Assembly (NCBI GenBank): GCA_020349865.1
Contig: CP070700.1
Span: 4,679,437-4,699,792 of the forward strand
Direction: 5' to 3'
Source of the DNA: Desulfobacteraceae bacterium
GTDB lineage: Bacteria > Desulfobacterota > DSM-4660 > Desulfatiglandales > Desulfatiglandaceae
DNA length: 20,356 nucleotides
Shown here: positions 7,748 to 14,924 of the stretch, one piece after another
How positions within the stretch are numbered: position 1 is the stretch's first letter
How the letters are laid out: each line of letters starts with the position of its first letter
The notes under the pieces: model-generated
The model's database searches: none
What the model saw: only the letters and a program-made list of their open reading frames with translations
Told to the model about the DNA's origin: nothing
Made by a program: the position numbers and the translations under genes

Positions 7748-8782
7748 ATGGAGCTTCAAGTTATGGAAAAGTCGGATCATGATCTATTTGTCCAAAATCT
7801 TATTAACAATTATCAAGTGGAAGGGGTTAAGAATAAGGAGGGCGCATTTTTTTATGGCTCAATTAAATCGCCTGAAGAGCTCTTTCTGGATTTCGACTGC
7901 ACTATAGGCTCTCCTAAAAAGTATTTCTTACCGCCGGAAGAGACTCTACTTCATTTTACAACCGCCCCCTCGCCAGAGGTTAACCAGGTAATAGAGAGCA
8001 ATCCCTTTATTCTTTTTGGCGTACACCCCTATGATCTTAAGGCCATCAGTCAGATGGACAAGATTTTTTCAAGTGGAATTCCTGACCCCCATTACCTGAA
8101 ACGGAGAGAAGCCGTCCTTCTTATAGGAGTCGACCCCACCATGGTAGGCCCACGCGCCTTCTGGGCTGATATGGAAGCAGATACTATTTTAAACGGCTTT
8201 GACCTCATGTTCACGGATATAGGGGGAAACTTTATCGTGGAGATTGGTACCGAGAAGGGCAAAGACCTCCTAACCCAGCATGCAAAGGCCCGGAAAGCCA
8301 CCAGGGATGAAGCCCGAAAGCGGGTGACCATACGATCTCAGATCTCGAATATATGCAAGAAAAGGGGCCTGACCTTTCCCAAAAGAGAGATACCTCAACT
8401 GCTTGAGCATTCTGAAGGAAAACTATTCTGGGAAGAAAATTCAAGTAAATGCATGAGTTGCGGAACGTGTAACCTGGTTTGCCCGACCTGTTACTGCTTT
8501 GACGTACAGGATGATATGGAGTTGGACCTCAATAACGGGGAACGGCTGCGTCGGTGGGACGGTTGCTTACTTCAGGATTTTGCCAAGGTCGCCACTGGTG
8601 AAAATTTCCGTGAGACCAGGACCGCACGGTACCGTCATCGTTTCTTCCGAAAGGGCCTGTACCTCTTCAGGGTCTTGGAGGATGTGGCATGCGTGGGTTG
8701 CGGCCGATGTGCCTCATCCTGTCTACCGGATATTGCTGACCCTGTAAATGCGTTTAATAGATTGAAGGAAGATGAAAAATAA
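7748..8782 (+). CDS. hydB: [NiFe]-hydrogenase beta subunit, 4Fe-4S electron-transfer protein
   Basis: This is the iron-sulfur subunit of a cytoplasmic group 3b-like (sulfhydrogenase-type) hydrogenase; it passes electrons between the small subunit and the FAD subunit. It has 344 residues from ATG 7748, chosen because GGGAGG at 7735-7740 sits 7 bases upstream; the frame is open further back to 7700 but with no ribosome binding site. Two Cys clusters are visible: C235-x2-C238-x2-C241-x3-C245 followed by PTC248YC250, and C315-x2-C318-x2-C321-x3-C325. This layout fits the HydB/sulfite-reductase-A-like family. It is the first gene of the operon, downstream of the sigma-54 promoter, and is followed after 14 bases by hydG. 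Confidence 0.9.
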   Translation: MELQVMEKSDHDLFVQNLINNYQVEGVKNKEGAFFYGSIKSPEELFLDFDCTIGSPKKYFLPPEETLLHFTTAPSPEVNQVIESNPFILFGVHPYDLKAISQMDKIFSSGIPDPHYLKRREAVLLIGVDPTMVGPRAFWADMEADTILNGFDLMFTDIGGNFIVEIGTEKGKDLLTQHAKARKATRDEARKRVTIRSQISNICKKRGLTFPKREIPQLLEHSEGKLFWEENSSKCMSCGTCNLVCPTCYCFDVQDDMELDLNNGERLRRWDGCLLQDFAKVATGENFRETRTARYRHRFFRKGLYLFRVLEDVACVGCGRCASSCLPDIADPVNAFNRLKEDEK

Positions 8783-8796
8783 GGAGGTGATCTACC

Positions 8797-9633
8797 ATGT
8801 GCCAAACAGTTCCGGAAGTTTCTCCCTATCTACCGAGATGGGCCGAGATCGCTCGAATTGAGGATCTCACTGAGACTGAAAAGCTTTTTGAGTTGCATCT
8901 TGCAAGTGGAGAGCCCCTGGGGCACAATGCCGGGCAGTTTGTAGAGTTATCCGTTATGGGCATTGGGGAGGCCCCCATATCGATTTCCTCTGCTCCGCGG
9001 GATACGAATTCCTTTGAGCTGGCAATTCGTAAGGTCGGAAGCCTCACCAGTGCTATGCACGGACTTATTGTGGGGGATAGGGTGGGAATACGCGGCCCCT
9101 TTGGCACCCACTTTCCAGTAGAAGAGACCAAAGGAAAGGATATCTTGTTTGTGGCCGGTGGAATAGGCCTGGTTCCGTTGAGATCTTTTATACATTTTGT
9201 CCTTGAACACCGGGAAGAGTATGGAGAGGTGACCATTCTTTTCGGTTCTAGGAACCCATCAGAGCGGCTCTTTCTTGATGAACTCGGGCAATGGGGGATC
9301 AGAGAAGATATCAGATACCTGGAAACCGTTGATCGACCGGACCTGAACTGGAAAGGGCATATGGGAGTGATCACAACCCTTTTTCCAAGTATTGATATCG
9401 ATCCATCAAAGACTTATTGTATTGTGGTCGGCCCTCCTGTTATGTATCGGTTTGTAATACTGGAGGCCAAGGCAAAGGGCATACCGGATACACAGATATT
9501 CCTATCCCTTGAGAGAAGGATGAAATGCGGGCTGGGCAAGTGTGGCCATTGCCAGATCAATCATGTTTATGTCTGTCAGGATGGGCCGGTGTTTAGATAC
9601 ACGGACATCTTTGATTTGGAGGAGGCACTGTGA
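8797..9633 (+). CDS. hydG: [NiFe]-hydrogenase gamma subunit, FAD/NAD(P)-binding reductase
   Basis: The ferredoxin-NADP reductase-like subunit links the hydrogenase to NAD(P)(H). It has 278 residues. The FAD domain spans about 1-100, with HNAGQFVEL and APISISS; the nucleotide-binding domain follows with FVAGGIGLVPLRSF and LFGSRNPSERLF. A C-terminal [2Fe-2S] site has C244, C249, C252 and C260 (C-x4-C-x2-C-x7-C), as in HydG and dihydroorotate dehydrogenase PyrK. ATG 8797 has a near-perfect AAGGAGGTGAT ribosome binding site. The cofactor preference for NAD or NADP cannot be read with confidence. This is not the radical SAM HydG of [FeFe]-hydrogenase maturation; only the name is shared. Confidence 0.92.
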   Translation: MCQTVPEVSPYLPRWAEIARIEDLTETEKLFELHLASGEPLGHNAGQFVELSVMGIGEAPISISSAPRDTNSFELAIRKVGSLTSAMHGLIVGDRVGIRGPFGTHFPVEETKGKDILFVAGGIGLVPLRSFIHFVLEHREEYGEVTILFGSRNPSERLFLDELGQWGIREDIRYLETVDRPDLNWKGHMGVITTLFPSIDIDPSKTYCIVVGPPVMYRFVILEAKAKGIPDTQIFLSLERRMKCGLGKCGHCQINHVYVCQDGPVFRYTDIFDLEEAL

Positions 9634-10373
9634 TGGAAAAACCAAGAGTAGCATTCTTTGATTTTGCCAGCTGCGAGGGATGTCAACTCCAGGTTGTTAA
9701 TCTGGAAGAGGATCTCTTAAAAGTGGTTGCGGCAGTGGATATAGTAAGTTTTAGAGAGGCAACGAAGGAACACTCTGACGATTATGACATCGCCTTTGTT
9801 GAAGGTTCAATCACTCGTGCCTCTGACGAGGATAGGCTCAACCAGATACGCACGAACGCCAAAGTCCTGGTTGCCCTTGGCTCATGTGCTGTGCTGGGCG
9901 GGATTAACTGTATAAAAAACTTTCATGCTCCGGAATATTACAGGAAATTCGTTTATGGAGACAAGGCTATGCTTTACGAGACCTATCCGGCCCGGCCTCT
10001 TAAAGAAGTGGTTCCGGTTGATTTTGAAATCCCTGGATGCCCCATAAACCGCAAGGAATTCGCAACGGTGGTTAAGGCGTTACTTCTGGGAAAAAGGCCC
10101 GAGATCCCCAACTATCCCGTATGCGTGGAATGTAAGATGGCTGAAAATTTATGCGTTTTCGAGAAGGGGATGACCTGTATGGGGCCGGTTACCCGTGCGG
10201 GCTGCGGGTCGTGTTGCGTTATAGAAGGAAGCTTTTGCTGGGGATGCCGGGGTCTTGTGGATAACCCAAATGTCGATTCCCAGAGGGAGATCCTTGCCAA
10301 GTACGGACTGAGCGTGCAGGACGTCCTCGGGAATTTTAGACTTTATACTGGATTTTCGGAGGTGGCAAAATGA
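9633..10373 (+). CDS. hydD: [NiFe]-hydrogenase delta (small) subunit
   Basis: The small subunit carries the iron-sulfur relay next to the Ni-Fe centre. From ATG 9633 it has 246 residues. Proximal-cluster cysteines are C14 and C17 in SCEGCQ, then the Cys of ALGSCAVLGG and of PGCPINR. A Cys-rich C-terminal stretch (CVECKMAENLC, MTCMGP, GCGSCC, FCWGCRG) supplies the other two clusters, typical of group 3 enzymes. It has no twin-arginine signal, which fits a cytoplasmic enzyme. GGAGGAGG at 9618-9625 favours ATG 9633 over GTG 9630. The start overlaps the hydG TGA by one base (TGATG), suggesting translational coupling. Confidence 0.93.
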   Translation: MEKPRVAFFDFASCEGCQLQVVNLEEDLLKVVAAVDIVSFREATKEHSDDYDIAFVEGSITRASDEDRLNQIRTNAKVLVALGSCAVLGGINCIKNFHAPEYYRKFVYGDKAMLYETYPARPLKEVVPVDFEIPGCPINRKEFATVVKALLLGKRPEIPNYPVCVECKMAENLCVFEKGMTCMGPVTRAGCGSCCVIEGSFCWGCRGLVDNPNVDSQREILAKYGLSVQDVLGNFRLYTGFSEVAK

Positions 10374-11656
10374 ACGGTGAAAAAGTCATCAAGGTTAGCC
10401 ACGTAACGCGCGTAGAGGGGCACGGGAATATCTTAATAAAGATAAAAGATGGTAAAGTAGAGGAGTGTCAGTGGCAGGTTGTGGAGGCACCCCGGTTTTT
10501 CGAGGCAATGCTCAGGGGACGCAAATGGCACGAAGTTGCCCACATCACCTCAAGGATCTGCGGTATCTGCTCCATTGGGCATACCCTAACATCATTGAAG
10601 GCCACTGAGGCGGCCATGGGTGTAACTTTATCTGAGCAGACGGAGAAATTTCGAAGGCTCCTCATGCACGCTGAAACCCTGCAGAGCCATATCCTTCATT
10701 TAGGGTATCTTGTACTTCCGGACCTCGCCGGAGTCCCCAGCGTTGTACCTCTGGCATCCTCACATACCGAACATGTGCTTCGTGTAGTCAAGATCCATCG
10801 CCTGGCCAATGAGATGTCCGACCTGCTTGGAGGCCGCACAACCCATCCACAGCGACCCGTGGTGGGGGGATTCACGAAATGGCCCACAGTGGAAGAGATG
10901 GAGACATTGCGCCAGAAACTGGCAGACTGTGTGCCGGATTTGGAGGCCGTGGCGTCCCTTATCAAGGATCTTGCGGGTAAACTTCCACAGTTTACCAGGG
11001 AAACCGAGTTTATCGGCCTCACCAACGCGGATGAATATGCACTTTATGACGGTGATATCGCGTCCACGGATGGGGGCACATGGCCTGTGGATCAATACAA
11101 GGAGGTTACCAACGAATACTTGGTTCCTCAGTCTACGGCCAAGTTCACCAAGAACAGGAGGGATTCCTATATGGTGGGTGCCCTTGCCAGATTGAACCTA
11201 AACTATGACCAGTTGACGTCCAAGGCGAAAGAGGTCTCCGAGGCCTTTGGGCTAAAGCCCACCAGCCACAATCCATTTATGAACAATGTCGCGCAACTTG
11301 TGGAAGTAGTTCATAGCGTGGAAGAATCGATCCGGCTGATAGATGCCCTGCTGAACAACGGAATTAAGGACGAAAAACCATCGGTCTCCGTTCGGGCTGG
11401 CAGGGGGAGCGGGTCCACTGAGGTTCCCAGAGGCATCTTGTTCCATGAATATGAGTACAACAAAGATGGTGAATGCGTTTGGGCTAACTGCATTATCCCC
11501 ACTAACCAGAACCATGCAAATATCCAGCAGGACTTGGAGGCCTTAGTCCCTGAAATAAAAGACAGGCCGAAAGAAGAGATAGAACTCACGGCGGAAATGC
11601 TCGTCAGGGCATACGATCCTTGTATTTCATGTTCTACCCATTGCATTTTCCTTTAG
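10370..11656 (+). CDS. hydA: [NiFe]-hydrogenase alpha (large, catalytic) subunit
   Basis: This is the catalytic subunit holding the Ni-Fe(CN)2CO centre that splits or forms H2. It has 428 residues. The N-terminal L1 motif is R62-I-C64-G-I-C67-S-I-G-H71 and the C-terminal L2 motif is D416-P-C418-I-S-C421-S-T-H424, giving the four Cys metal ligands. Only four residues, CIFL, follow His424 and would be removed by the maturation protease encoded downstream. Length, motifs and the beta-gamma-delta-alpha gene order fit group 3b (archaeal sulfhydrogenase-like, NAD(P)-linked) rather than F420- or Hox-type enzymes. The start overlaps the hydD stop by 4 bases (ATGA). Confidence 0.95.
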   Translation: MNGEKVIKVSHVTRVEGHGNILIKIKDGKVEECQWQVVEAPRFFEAMLRGRKWHEVAHITSRICGICSIGHTLTSLKATEAAMGVTLSEQTEKFRRLLMHAETLQSHILHLGYLVLPDLAGVPSVVPLASSHTEHVLRVVKIHRLANEMSDLLGGRTTHPQRPVVGGFTKWPTVEEMETLRQKLADCVPDLEAVASLIKDLAGKLPQFTRETEFIGLTNADEYALYDGDIASTDGGTWPVDQYKEVTNEYLVPQSTAKFTKNRRDSYMVGALARLNLNYDQLTSKAKEVSEAFGLKPTSHNPFMNNVAQLVEVVHSVEESIRLIDALLNNGIKDEKPSVSVRAGRGSGSTEVPRGILFHEYEYNKDGECVWANCIIPTNQNHANIQQDLEALVPEIKDRPKEEIELTAEMLVRAYDPCISCSTHCIFL

Positions 11657-11681
11657 AAAGGAGTAAAAGAGGAGGAGAAGG

Positions 11682-12092
11682 ATGGAAAAACCAAAGATTC
11701 TAGTTATTGATGATGACCCTGATCTGGTTGAGAGCATCCGGATTACACTGGAGGCCAACAACTACCAAGTGTCCAGCGCCGGAAACGGTGCAGAGGGTCT
11801 TAGGCTGATAAAAGAAGTTTTTCCGGATCTTATTATCCTTGACGTAATGATGGATTCAATAACGGAAGGCTTTCAGGTCTCCCAGCAACTAAGAAGCCGC
11901 GACCCACAATCCGAATACAAGGCATATTCAAAAATTCCCATTCTCATGCTTACAGGTATATCGGAAAAAATGCACATGAAATTCTCTCCAGAGGAGGATG
12001 AAGACTATCTCCCTGTAGATGAATTCATGGAAAAGCCGATCCGTTTCGAGGTCCTGTTAGAAAAAGTCAAGACATTGATCCAAAAAGGCTGA
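11682..12092 (+). CDS. Single-domain response regulator (CheY-like receiver)
   Basis: This is a stand-alone receiver domain of 136 residues with no output domain. The acidic pocket is D10-D11-D12, the phospho-acceptor is Asp54 in LIILDVMM, the switch Thr91 is in MLTG, and the conserved Lys118 is in FMEKPI. Between strands there is an acidic insertion (SPEEDEDYLPVD, about 102-113) that lengthens the beta4-beta5 region. AGGAGG lies a few bases upstream of ATG 11682. It starts 25 bases after hydA and ends 8 bases before the kinase gene, so it should be transcribed with both. Without a DNA-binding part it must act through protein contact or phosphotransfer; the target is unknown. Confidence 0.92.
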   Translation: MEKPKILVIDDDPDLVESIRITLEANNYQVSSAGNGAEGLRLIKEVFPDLIILDVMMDSITEGFQVSQQLRSRDPQSEYKAYSKIPILMLTGISEKMHMKFSPEEDEDYLPVDEFMEKPIRFEVLLEKVKTLIQKG

Positions 12093-12100
12093 AATACCCC

Positions 12101-14014
12101 ATGGGGAATTCCGCCACTCAGAGAATAGACGCCTTGTTTTATGAAATGGGGTGGCAGGGGTCTATATCGAAACAAAGATGGTGGATTCTCTTAAGGTGGG
12201 TTCTCCTGGGGGTAGTCATTCTGGCTACCTTTATAGGTAACCGGCTTATACATCTCCAAATTCCCGCGCTTAAGGTCCTTTGGCTTTGTGCCATAATAGC
12301 CCTGCCAAACGCGTTGCTGCACTATTATTTCTACGTCACCAAGAAAAGAGATGATTCCAACTATTCAAACCTCGTTGGCAGCCCCACCTATTTCCAGTTT
12401 GCCTTAGACTGGATCTTCATTGCCTTTGTCTTCCACTACACAGGGGGGACTGCAAGCCCTCTCTTATTTTATTTCCTTTTTCACGTGATTCTAAGTGGGG
12501 TCCTGTTGGAAACCCGCACCTACTGGCTTTATGTCTCCTTGATCGCCCTTACCATCACTACGATAGCCGTTTTGGAATTGACAGGCTATCTGCCCCACAT
12601 GCATGGTTCATCTTTCATATCCCGGGATGTCCAAGATAACCCTTTTTTTGTTGTGATGCTCCTCTTTTTTTTCAACGCGGTGCTTTATATTTCTATGACT
12701 ATTGCTATGCTATTGTTCAGGCGCCTGGGTGAGAGGATACTGCAATTTAAAAAACTTCAACAAAATCTGGAGCAAGCCAATCAGCAGCTTGGGTTACTGA
12801 ATCAGCTTGCAAAAGATACCACCTCTACTCTCGGGTTTTATCCCAGACTTAGCCTTATCTGCCACAGTATCATGAAGATGATGGGGCTGAAAGGGGTTTC
12901 TATAAGACTTTTAGACGAGAGAACAAATTTGCTGGAGCTGGCATCTGCTTGCGGATTGAGCGAAGCTTACATTAATAAAGGACCGGTGGATGCTGACAAG
13001 AGCCTGGCAAAGGCATTAGAAGGACAACCTCACTTTATTTCCGATGCCTGTACTGACCCAGGAGTTCAATATCCCGAAGATGCCCGAAAAGAGGGCATTG
13101 TAAGCATGTTGGCCTTTCCCTTGACGGGAAGAGAAAAGGTTATCGGTACATTGCGCCTGTATACCGGCGAGAGAAGGTCTTTCAGCCAAAATGAACTCGA
13201 TTTTATCGGAGCCTTGTCTAGCCAGGGGGCCATTTCAATCGAGAATGCAAAGATCTATGATACACAAAAAAAGCAGGATGAGGCAAAAAGCGATTTTATA
13301 ATGATGATGACACACGAGTTGAAAGGGCCATTAATGGCCATGCAGGGTCTTCTGGAGGTAATGCTGAAAGGGTATGTGGGAAGCCTCACAGAAAAGCAGC
13401 AAGAGCTGATTAGGCGCGTGTACAGGCGTATTGAATCCGTTATGGAGGTGTCGAAAGGACTGTTGGATATCTACCAGTGGCAAACGCGGATGCCAGATTT
13501 TAAATGGGTTCCCCTTTCCATAAAGGAGCAAATACAAAAGGCCGTTGATCTTTTTAAAACAAGCGCTCAGGAGAAAGGATTAGACATAGATGTTGCGCTG
13601 CCGGATGAGGATTTTACCCTGATGGGGACCGAGGAGGACATGGAGAAGATCTTCAATAATCTGATCACCAATGCCATTAAGTATACACCGGACGGTGGAA
13701 CCATCTCTTTAGGCCTTTCGGCTTCAGACGACCAGGTGATCCTCAGTGTTAAGGATACGGGGATCGGAGTAGATGCTGAGGATATCCCCAAGATATTTGA
13801 TGGATTCTTCCGTACCAAGAAAGCAAAAGAGATGGACCCTTATGGAAGGGGTATGGGTTTGCCCTTTGTCAGGAAAGTGGTGGAAACACTCGGGGGTACC
13901 ATAAGTGTGATAAGTGATAAAGGAAAGGGCACTGAGTTTATCCTTTCTTTTCCTAAGACACGGCAAGTAAAAGGGTCCTTCACGGTCCCTGAGACGGATA
14001 ATCAACAACAGTGA
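12101..14014 (+). CDS. Membrane GAF-domain sensor histidine kinase
   Basis: This sensor kinase of 637 residues is the likely partner of the receiver just upstream. About six membrane segments lie at roughly 26-50, 57-79, 98-115, 118-136, 139-163 and 180-208, with almost no periplasmic domain. A short coiled coil (about 212-235) leads to a GAF domain (about 240-392). The HisKA motif MMTHELKGPL has the phosphoryl-accepting His405. The ATPase domain follows, with the N box NNLITNAIKYTPDGG, G1 DTGIGV and G2 GRGMGLPF. The signal may be sensed in the membrane or by GAF (a redox or small-molecule ligand); no haem-binding signature is evident. No strong ribosome binding site precedes ATG 12101, so coupling to the receiver gene is possible. 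Confidence 0.92.
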   Translation: MGNSATQRIDALFYEMGWQGSISKQRWWILLRWVLLGVVILATFIGNRLIHLQIPALKVLWLCAIIALPNALLHYYFYVTKKRDDSNYSNLVGSPTYFQFALDWIFIAFVFHYTGGTASPLLFYFLFHVILSGVLLETRTYWLYVSLIALTITTIAVLELTGYLPHMHGSSFISRDVQDNPFFVVMLLFFFNAVLYISMTIAMLLFRRLGERILQFKKLQQNLEQANQQLGLLNQLAKDTTSTLGFYPRLSLICHSIMKMMGLKGVSIRLLDERTNLLELASACGLSEAYINKGPVDADKSLAKALEGQPHFISDACTDPGVQYPEDARKEGIVSMLAFPLTGREKVIGTLRLYTGERRSFSQNELDFIGALSSQGAISIENAKIYDTQKKQDEAKSDFIMMMTHELKGPLMAMQGLLEVMLKGYVGSLTEKQQELIRRVYRRIESVMEVSKGLLDIYQWQTRMPDFKWVPLSIKEQIQKAVDLFKTSAQEKGLDIDVALPDEDFTLMGTEEDMEKIFNNLITNAIKYTPDGGTISLGLSASDDQVILSVKDTGIGVDAEDIPKIFDGFFRTKKAKEMDPYGRGMGLPFVRKVVETLGGTISVISDKGKGTEFILSFPKTRQVKGSFTVPETDNQQQ

Positions 14015-14038
14015 AGGCTTCTGAAAGGAGAAACCAAA

Positions 14039-14506
14039 ATCTCAATTAGGTATCGGGCCCTTATATTGGGGGTAGGCAATCCCTTAATGAAGGATGACGG
14101 CATAGGAGCACACATAGTCCAGGAAATGGAAAAACTGTGTCTGCCTGAAGGGGTGAAGGTGCTTGATGCAGGAACCAGTGGATTGGGTCTGGTTGATCTG
14201 ATGAGAGAGGCTCCTAAAGTGGTTTTTCTTGATGCTGTGGACATGGGGAAAAAACCGGGAACGGTGAAGAGATTTACTTCCGAAGAGATCAAGGCAGTGA
14301 CCGATAAAGTAAGGTTGTCTTTGCATGAAGTAGGATTGCCTCAGGTTTTACGCTTGTCTTCTCGTCTCGGGGTATGTCCTGAGGTAGTTGTTTTTGGCAT
14401 TCAACCCAAGGACCTTGGTCGGGGAATTGGTCTTTCCCAGGAACTGAGGAAAGCAGTTCCTAATATAGTTGAATCTGTTTTAAGAGAAGTGAATAACCAC
14501 GCTTAA
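14039..14506 (+). CDS. Hydrogenase maturation protease (HycI/HyaD/HoxW type), probable non-AUG start
   Basis: This nickel-checking endopeptidase trims the C-terminus of the large subunit after metal insertion. Visible motifs are GVGNPLMKDDGIG (nickel ligand in the DDG region), LDAGTSGL, FLDAVDMG and SLHEVGLP with the conserved His ligand. The frame is closed by the kinase stop at 14012-14014. The only standard start is TTG 14066, which begins at MGVGNP and would delete the first beta strand. AAAGGAG at 14024-14030 lies 8 bases before an ATC codon at 14039 and 14 before ATT at 14045; starting there restores RYRALILGVGNP, normal for the family. I therefore place the start at 14039, tentatively. 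It is co-directional with the hydrogenase operon and is probably its dedicated protease. Confidence 0.85.
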   Translation: MSIRYRALILGVGNPLMKDDGIGAHIVQEMEKLCLPEGVKVLDAGTSGLGLVDLMREAPKVVFLDAVDMGKKPGTVKRFTSEEIKAVTDKVRLSLHEVGLPQVLRLSSRLGVCPEVVVFGIQPKDLGRGIGLSQELRKAVPNIVESVLREVNNHA

Positions 14507-14924
14507 TCCTTCATTTCTCATGCACGAGCGCTCTGTTGACCGGAATGCGCAGAATAGGTGAGTAGGGCTTATTTAATAAAATGGTAACGGTTTAGCTGTT
14601 TGAAAAAAGCGCAAAAAGGGCCGTGGGTATCTCTTTCAGAAGGGCCGCAAAAACCTGCATCATTCAATTGAACGGCAGATTGGCCTTAAAACTCGACCCA
14701 AGACAGCCCTAAAAGCCAGACTCCTTTGTAATAGTACCCTTCACTGCCTGCTCCACGCCCCTGTTCAAGGGTAAGAGGGCGTTCGACCAGCTTTTAAGAA
14801 TATGTGTTGCAGCCCTTCTGAAAGAGATACCCACGGCTCGATAATCCAATGATGATTTTTTCAAAGTGATAAACTGTTTCGTAAACTGAAACATAGCTGA
14901 AATCTTGGAAAATAGAGAGATATA
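14507..14924. other. Gene-free gap between protease gene and hypF
   Basis: This gap holds the IS66-like element at 14584-14880. Bases 14507-14583 have only a GAGCGCTC palindrome and an AT-rich run. Bases 14881-14924 form the hypF leader, with a weak purine-rich stretch (AGAGAGA) before the start. No standard terminator (stem plus T-run) or clear sigma-70 or sigma-54 promoter is seen, so hypF may depend on read-through from the hydrogenase operon or on a promoter I cannot recognise. Confidence 0.5.
14584..14880. mobile_element. 297-bp IS66-like non-autonomous element with long internal inverted repeat
   Basis: The left end GTAACGGTTTAGCTG is identical over 15 bases to the left end of the 83-bp element at 7301. 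The right 49 bases (14832-14880) match that element's right end at 40 of 49 positions and finish in a decayed GTTTC rather than GTTAC. Inside, 14618-14646 and 14812-14840 form an inverted repeat of 29 bases with 27 matches, enclosing 165 bases. No clear target duplication survives. It has no transposase; a minus-strand frame crosses it but resembles no family I know. It is probably a trans-mobilised relative of the smaller element. Confidence 0.65.

Noticed and set aside
8826..9374. 182-codon minus-strand frame
   Set aside because: It lies fully inside hydG, with low-complexity serine/proline-rich translation typical of an antisense shadow.
14066..14068. TTG as the start of the maturation protease
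   Set aside because: It would remove the first beta strand (RALIL) that precedes GVGNP in the family and has no ribosome binding site at a suitable distance.
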